A DNA stretch of 8,322 nt from assembly GCA_028281215.1 (NCBI GenBank), contig JANQKH010000152.1, positions 1 through 8,322 of the forward strand. Reading direction: 5' to 3'. Source of the stretch: Phycisphaeraceae bacterium (lineage in GTDB: Bacteria; Planctomycetota; Phycisphaerae; Phycisphaerales; Phycisphaeraceae). A program made the position numbers and the translations under genes. Positions 5,845 to 8,322 of this stretch are shown here, piece by piece (positions within the stretch are counted from its first letter, which is position 1; the number at the start of each line of letters is the position of its first letter). The notes beneath the pieces were generated by a model. It did no database searches. It was not told the DNA's origin and was given only the letters and a program-made list of their open reading frames with translations.

Positions 5845-7564
5845 GCACGGCGCGAACCACGTTGACCGCTGACGCACGCTTCAGGATGACATACCGCGGA
5901 TAGCCGTCCAGTTGCAATTCGGTCTGTTTTGGGTTCGAGAGTTTTGCGTGATTGCCCATCTCGTCGACGCGCTCACCGCCGGTCGCATCACTTTTGATTG
6001 TGACATTCGCAGGCAGCCCGACCGTGAACGCGGCGATGATCTGCTTGTCACCGCGTTGGAACTGATACACGTGCACGCTGTCCGATTCAATCAGTGTGGT
6101 CTTGAATCGTGAACCGGCGAGCGACGACACCAGTGCTGCGGTCGTGCCGTAAACGAATCGCGGGCAGAATTGGTGGTCGAGAAAACCAAAGTCACGCCCC
6201 GACCGACCGGGGCCACGCGTCATGCGGCTGCAAAACAACAGCACGCCTTTGTGCCCGTTCGCCCAGCAATACAACGTTTTCTGTGCGACCGCCTGCGCCT
6301 GTCGCCGCTCCTGATCCAACCGCCATGCGGCGTAGCCGGTTTCTGTGTTCACATAACGCGTCGATTCGTATCCTGCCTCGGCGTGCAACTTCTTCATCAA
6401 CGCGAAGTCTTTTTTAAGTTCGCGCAAGTTGCCGTGCGAGTGATACGCGTGCAGGTCGACCTGCCCTTTCAGTTGCTCGACGAAATACTTCGACTTGTCC
6501 AGATCAATGAACGCATAACCGCCGTTGGCGATCGGCGCATTGGGCAATTGCTTGCGAATCTGATCACGCGAGAAGCGGTACTGCCCGACGAATTCTTCCT
6601 GTGTCCCCGACCAGAACTCCACCTGGTCCGGCTCATTGAACACCTGCACGAACCGCGCGTGCTCACCATACCGCTTCAACAGCGCGGCGATGTATTGCCG
6701 TTGCGGCTGCTCCCGTCGCGGGTAACGCCAACCGTTTGACTTCACGGTTTTGTACTTTTCAAGGATCGCCCAGTCCGGCGCGTTCATGACCTGCAGCGCC
6801 AGTTGAAACCCGCGTGACGTGTACGCCTTCACCGCCGCGTCCATGCGTTTGAAATCGAAACGGTACGATTCCCCCGTTTCGGTCACCCGACGGCCCATTT
6901 CCATGGATATATCGGCGCGCACGAGTTGAAAACCCAGCCGCGCCACCAACTCCGCTTCGAGTTCACGCGCTGCCTGCTCGGTAATTCCTTTGGGTAGTGT
7001 CGGGCGACCACCCTGGCTCCAGTGATACCGACCCGGAAAGGCGCAGATGCCGAGAAAAAACGCATCTGTCTTCCAGTCGCGCCGTGCATCAGTCAGATTC
7101 GGTGAAAAGGCGATACTGCGAATCAAACGGCTCACAGGCTTGCCGTCCTTAAACCCATCCAGTGTCAACAGGTAAACACCGTACTCGTTGATCTGGTAAG
7201 TGATACTGAAGGGTTTACCTGCTTCAATCCTGAACTTGTCGATCGCGCGGTTATGCCAGTTCCAAACAGTCAGTTGACCGGATTGGAACTTTGCGGCATC
7301 CACGCCGACAGTTACGGCAACACGTCCATGGCTTGAAGTGGTCGCCCAATGGAATGGCTTGTCCGCGATGAGTGACAACCCCGATGCATCGCCCTTCGCT
7401 TCAGGGATGCGTTCATGCAACTGCGGGACGCCGGAACTTTTCAGGGGTTTGAGTTGCTGTGATACGGTGATGACGACGGCCTGATCGGCGCACGCCGACA
7501 TGCTCGACAGCCAAAGGCACAAAGCGATGAGCAATCGCAATTTGACGTGGTTTTTCACGATCAT
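5837..7564 (-). CDS. Exported clan GH-A-like (TIM barrel) glycoside hydrolase, family not assigned
   Basis: The 575-residue protein opens with a signal peptide (basic residues to R10, hydrophobic core about 11-22) with probable cleavage after A-C-A at 24-26; MSAC also loosely resembles a lipobox, so a lipoprotein is possible. Residues 28-155 look like an N-terminal beta-sandwich. Residues 165-485 have clan GH-A (beta/alpha)8 features most like GH39 or GH5 relatives: DFKRMDAAVKAYTSRGFQLALQV at 237-259, V308-F-N310-E311-P with E311 as the likely acid/base, DLHAYHSH at 370-377, and N406-T-E408-T-G with E408 as the likely nucleophile. Residues 488-563 fit a C-terminal beta domain. Known GH-A enzymes cleave glycosidic bonds with retention; the substrate here cannot be read from sequence. 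Its ATG overlaps the stop of the upstream dipeptidase gene (ATGA), and no Shine-Dalgarno is visible, so translation is probably coupled. Both presumed catalytic acids are present, so an active enzyme is expected, but the family call is by pattern only. Confidence 0.82.
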   Translation of the reverse strand: MIVKNHVKLRLLIALCLWLSSMSACADQAVVITVSQQLKPLKSSGVPQLHERIPEAKGDASGLSLIADKPFHWATTSSHGRVAVTVGVDAAKFQSGQLTVWNWHNRAIDKFRIEAGKPFSITYQINEYGVYLLTLDGFKDGKPVSRLIRSIAFSPNLTDARRDWKTDAFFLGICAFPGRYHWSQGGRPTLPKGITEQAARELEAELVARLGFQLVRADISMEMGRRVTETGESYRFDFKRMDAAVKAYTSRGFQLALQVMNAPDWAILEKYKTVKSNGWRYPRREQPQRQYIAALLKRYGEHARFVQVFNEPDQVEFWSGTQEEFVGQYRFSRDQIRKQLPNAPIANGGYAFIDLDKSKYFVEQLKGQVDLHAYHSHGNLRELKKDFALMKKLHAEAGYESTRYVNTETGYAAWRLDQERRQAQAVAQKTLYCWANGHKGVLLFCSRMTRGPGRSGRDFGFLDHQFCPRFVYGTTAALVSSLAGSRFKTTLIESDSVHVYQFQRGDKQIIAAFTVGLPANVTIKSDATGGERVDEMGNHAKLSNPKQTELQLDGYPRYVILKRASAVNVVRAVQK

Positions 7565-8322
7565 GATTCGGGCAGATTCCGTTTCCAGAAACGCAGCCAG
7601 TTTTCACCCATGATCGCACGAACATCGGCGCTGCTGTACCCGCGCTCGGTCAACAACGGTTCAAGCAAGTGCAGGTCGGCCACTGTATCGATCTCAGCCG
7701 GGCAGTCTTCAGCGCCGAACCCGCCGTCGAGATCACTGCCGATCGCTACGTGGTTGGCATCGCCCACCAGTTGACAGATGTGGTCGATGTGTTGCACGAG
7801 CAGTGCCAGCGGCACGTCGTTTTTCTCCAGTGACTCATCTTCGCACTTCGAGATCATGTGCTTGTACATCACCACGCCGACCACGCCGCCGCGCTGGTGG
7901 ATCATGCGAATCTGTTCATCGGTGAGCTGCCGTTGATGATCGGCGAACACCCGGCAGTTGCTGTGGCTGGCGTACACCGGTCCGTCAAAACGTTCGTACG
8001 CCTCGAGAAAGCTTTCATCGCAAAGGTGCGTCAGGTCGAGCGGCATTTGCAACGACTTCATTTCGTCAAGCAGTGCGCGGCCTTTGTTGGTCAGCGGGCC
8101 GGAATCGTCCTGTTTCATCGACGGCGTACCGTAGGCGTAGCAACTCTGCTGAAAGTGCGCAAGCACCAGCGACCGCAAGCCGTGCCGGTGCCAGATGTGC
8201 ACGTCGGCCGGTTCAATGATCGGGTCCGCACCTTCCATGGTGACGATAACGCCAAGCGGCCGCGAAGGATCGCCATGCGACGCGGCGGTCCAATGATGGG
8301 TCAGTGTCGGTTGATCGCGGAT
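7561..8322 (-). CDS. Peptidase M19 (membrane/renal dipeptidase family) homologue, 5' end outside window
   Basis: The frame is open to the right edge, giving the C-terminal 253 residues; roughly the first 80-120 residues, with the His-x-Asp zinc ligands, are missing. The internal ATG at 8238 is not the start, because the family-like sequence continues upstream of it. M19 features seen (numbered in the fragment): MEGAD with metal-bridging E30, the GLRSLVLAHF stretch (48-57), DLTH with H99 and ASHS with H120 as zinc ligands, RGGVVGVV (144-151), the GSDLDG signature (195-200) with the catalytic-type Asp, and a closing GENWLRFW (239-246). M19 enzymes are zinc metallohydrolases that cleave dipeptides, including L-D and D-amino acid dipeptides, and some act on other amides. 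Whether this one is exported cannot be judged without the N-terminus. It overlaps the glycoside hydrolase gene by 4 bp, forming an operon in which it is upstream. Confidence 0.92.
   Translation of the reverse strand: MRDQPTLTHHWTAASHGDPSRPLGVIVTMEGADPIIEPADVHIWHRHGLRSLVLAHFQQSCYAYGTPSMKQDDSGPLTNKGRALLDEMKSLQMPLDLTHLCDESFLEAYERFDGPVYASHSNCRVFADHQRQLTDEQIRMIHQRGGVVGVVMYKHMISKCEDESLEKNDVPLALLVQHIDHICQLVGDANHVAIGSDLDGGFGAEDCPAEIDTVADLHLLEPLLTERGYSSADVRAIMGENWLRFWKRNLPES

Overview
The window looks like chromosomal DNA from a Planctomycetota bacterium, possibly of the Phycisphaerae lineage. The evidence is a gene with the PSCyt1/PSD3/PSD5/PSD4 (DUF1587/1595/1592) domain series typical of that phylum and its PVC relatives, a ClpC of planctomycete appearance, a free-standing GspG-like prepilin, and moderately GC-rich DNA. 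Phylum-level placement is fairly safe; the class is a guess from memory of protein families.

Layout. (1) 1-1632, minus strand: the N-terminal 544 residues of a secreted or membrane-anchored planctomycete-type cytochrome c protein, cut by the left edge. (2) 1792-2082, minus: a 96-residue protein with one hydrophobic segment and no recognised family, started by a clear GGAG ribosome binding site. (3) 2083-2261: a divergent intergenic region with a perfect tandem heptamer and a candidate promoter for the prepilin. (4) 2262-2780, plus: a 172-residue prepilin with a textbook G^FTLIE cleavage site. (5) 2781-3264: 484 bp with no convincing gene, holding a weak sigma70-like promoter, an 18-bp palindrome just downstream of it, and several small inverted repeats. 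This is probably the clpC control region and leader. (6) 3265-5781, plus: complete clpC (838 residues), followed by a strong intrinsic terminator whose U-tract overlaps the stop codon of the convergent gene. (7) 5837-8322, minus: a two-gene operon with a 4-bp ATGA overlap. The upstream gene is an M19-type dipeptidase homologue cut by the right edge; the downstream gene is an exported clan GH-A-like glycoside hydrolase.

How the parts relate. ClpC is a cytoplasmic AAA+ unfoldase that would feed ClpP, which is not in this window. The prepilin, the cytochrome protein and the hydrolase all carry export or membrane signals and act at or outside the inner membrane; nothing ties them to ClpC. The one tightly coupled pair is the dipeptidase and the glycosidase-like gene. 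No mobile element, CRISPR array, tRNA or rRNA was found. I do not see a clearly new multi-gene system. The best leads are the unassigned hydrolase and its coupling to a dipeptidase, the palindrome at the putative clpC promoter, and the orphan small membrane protein.
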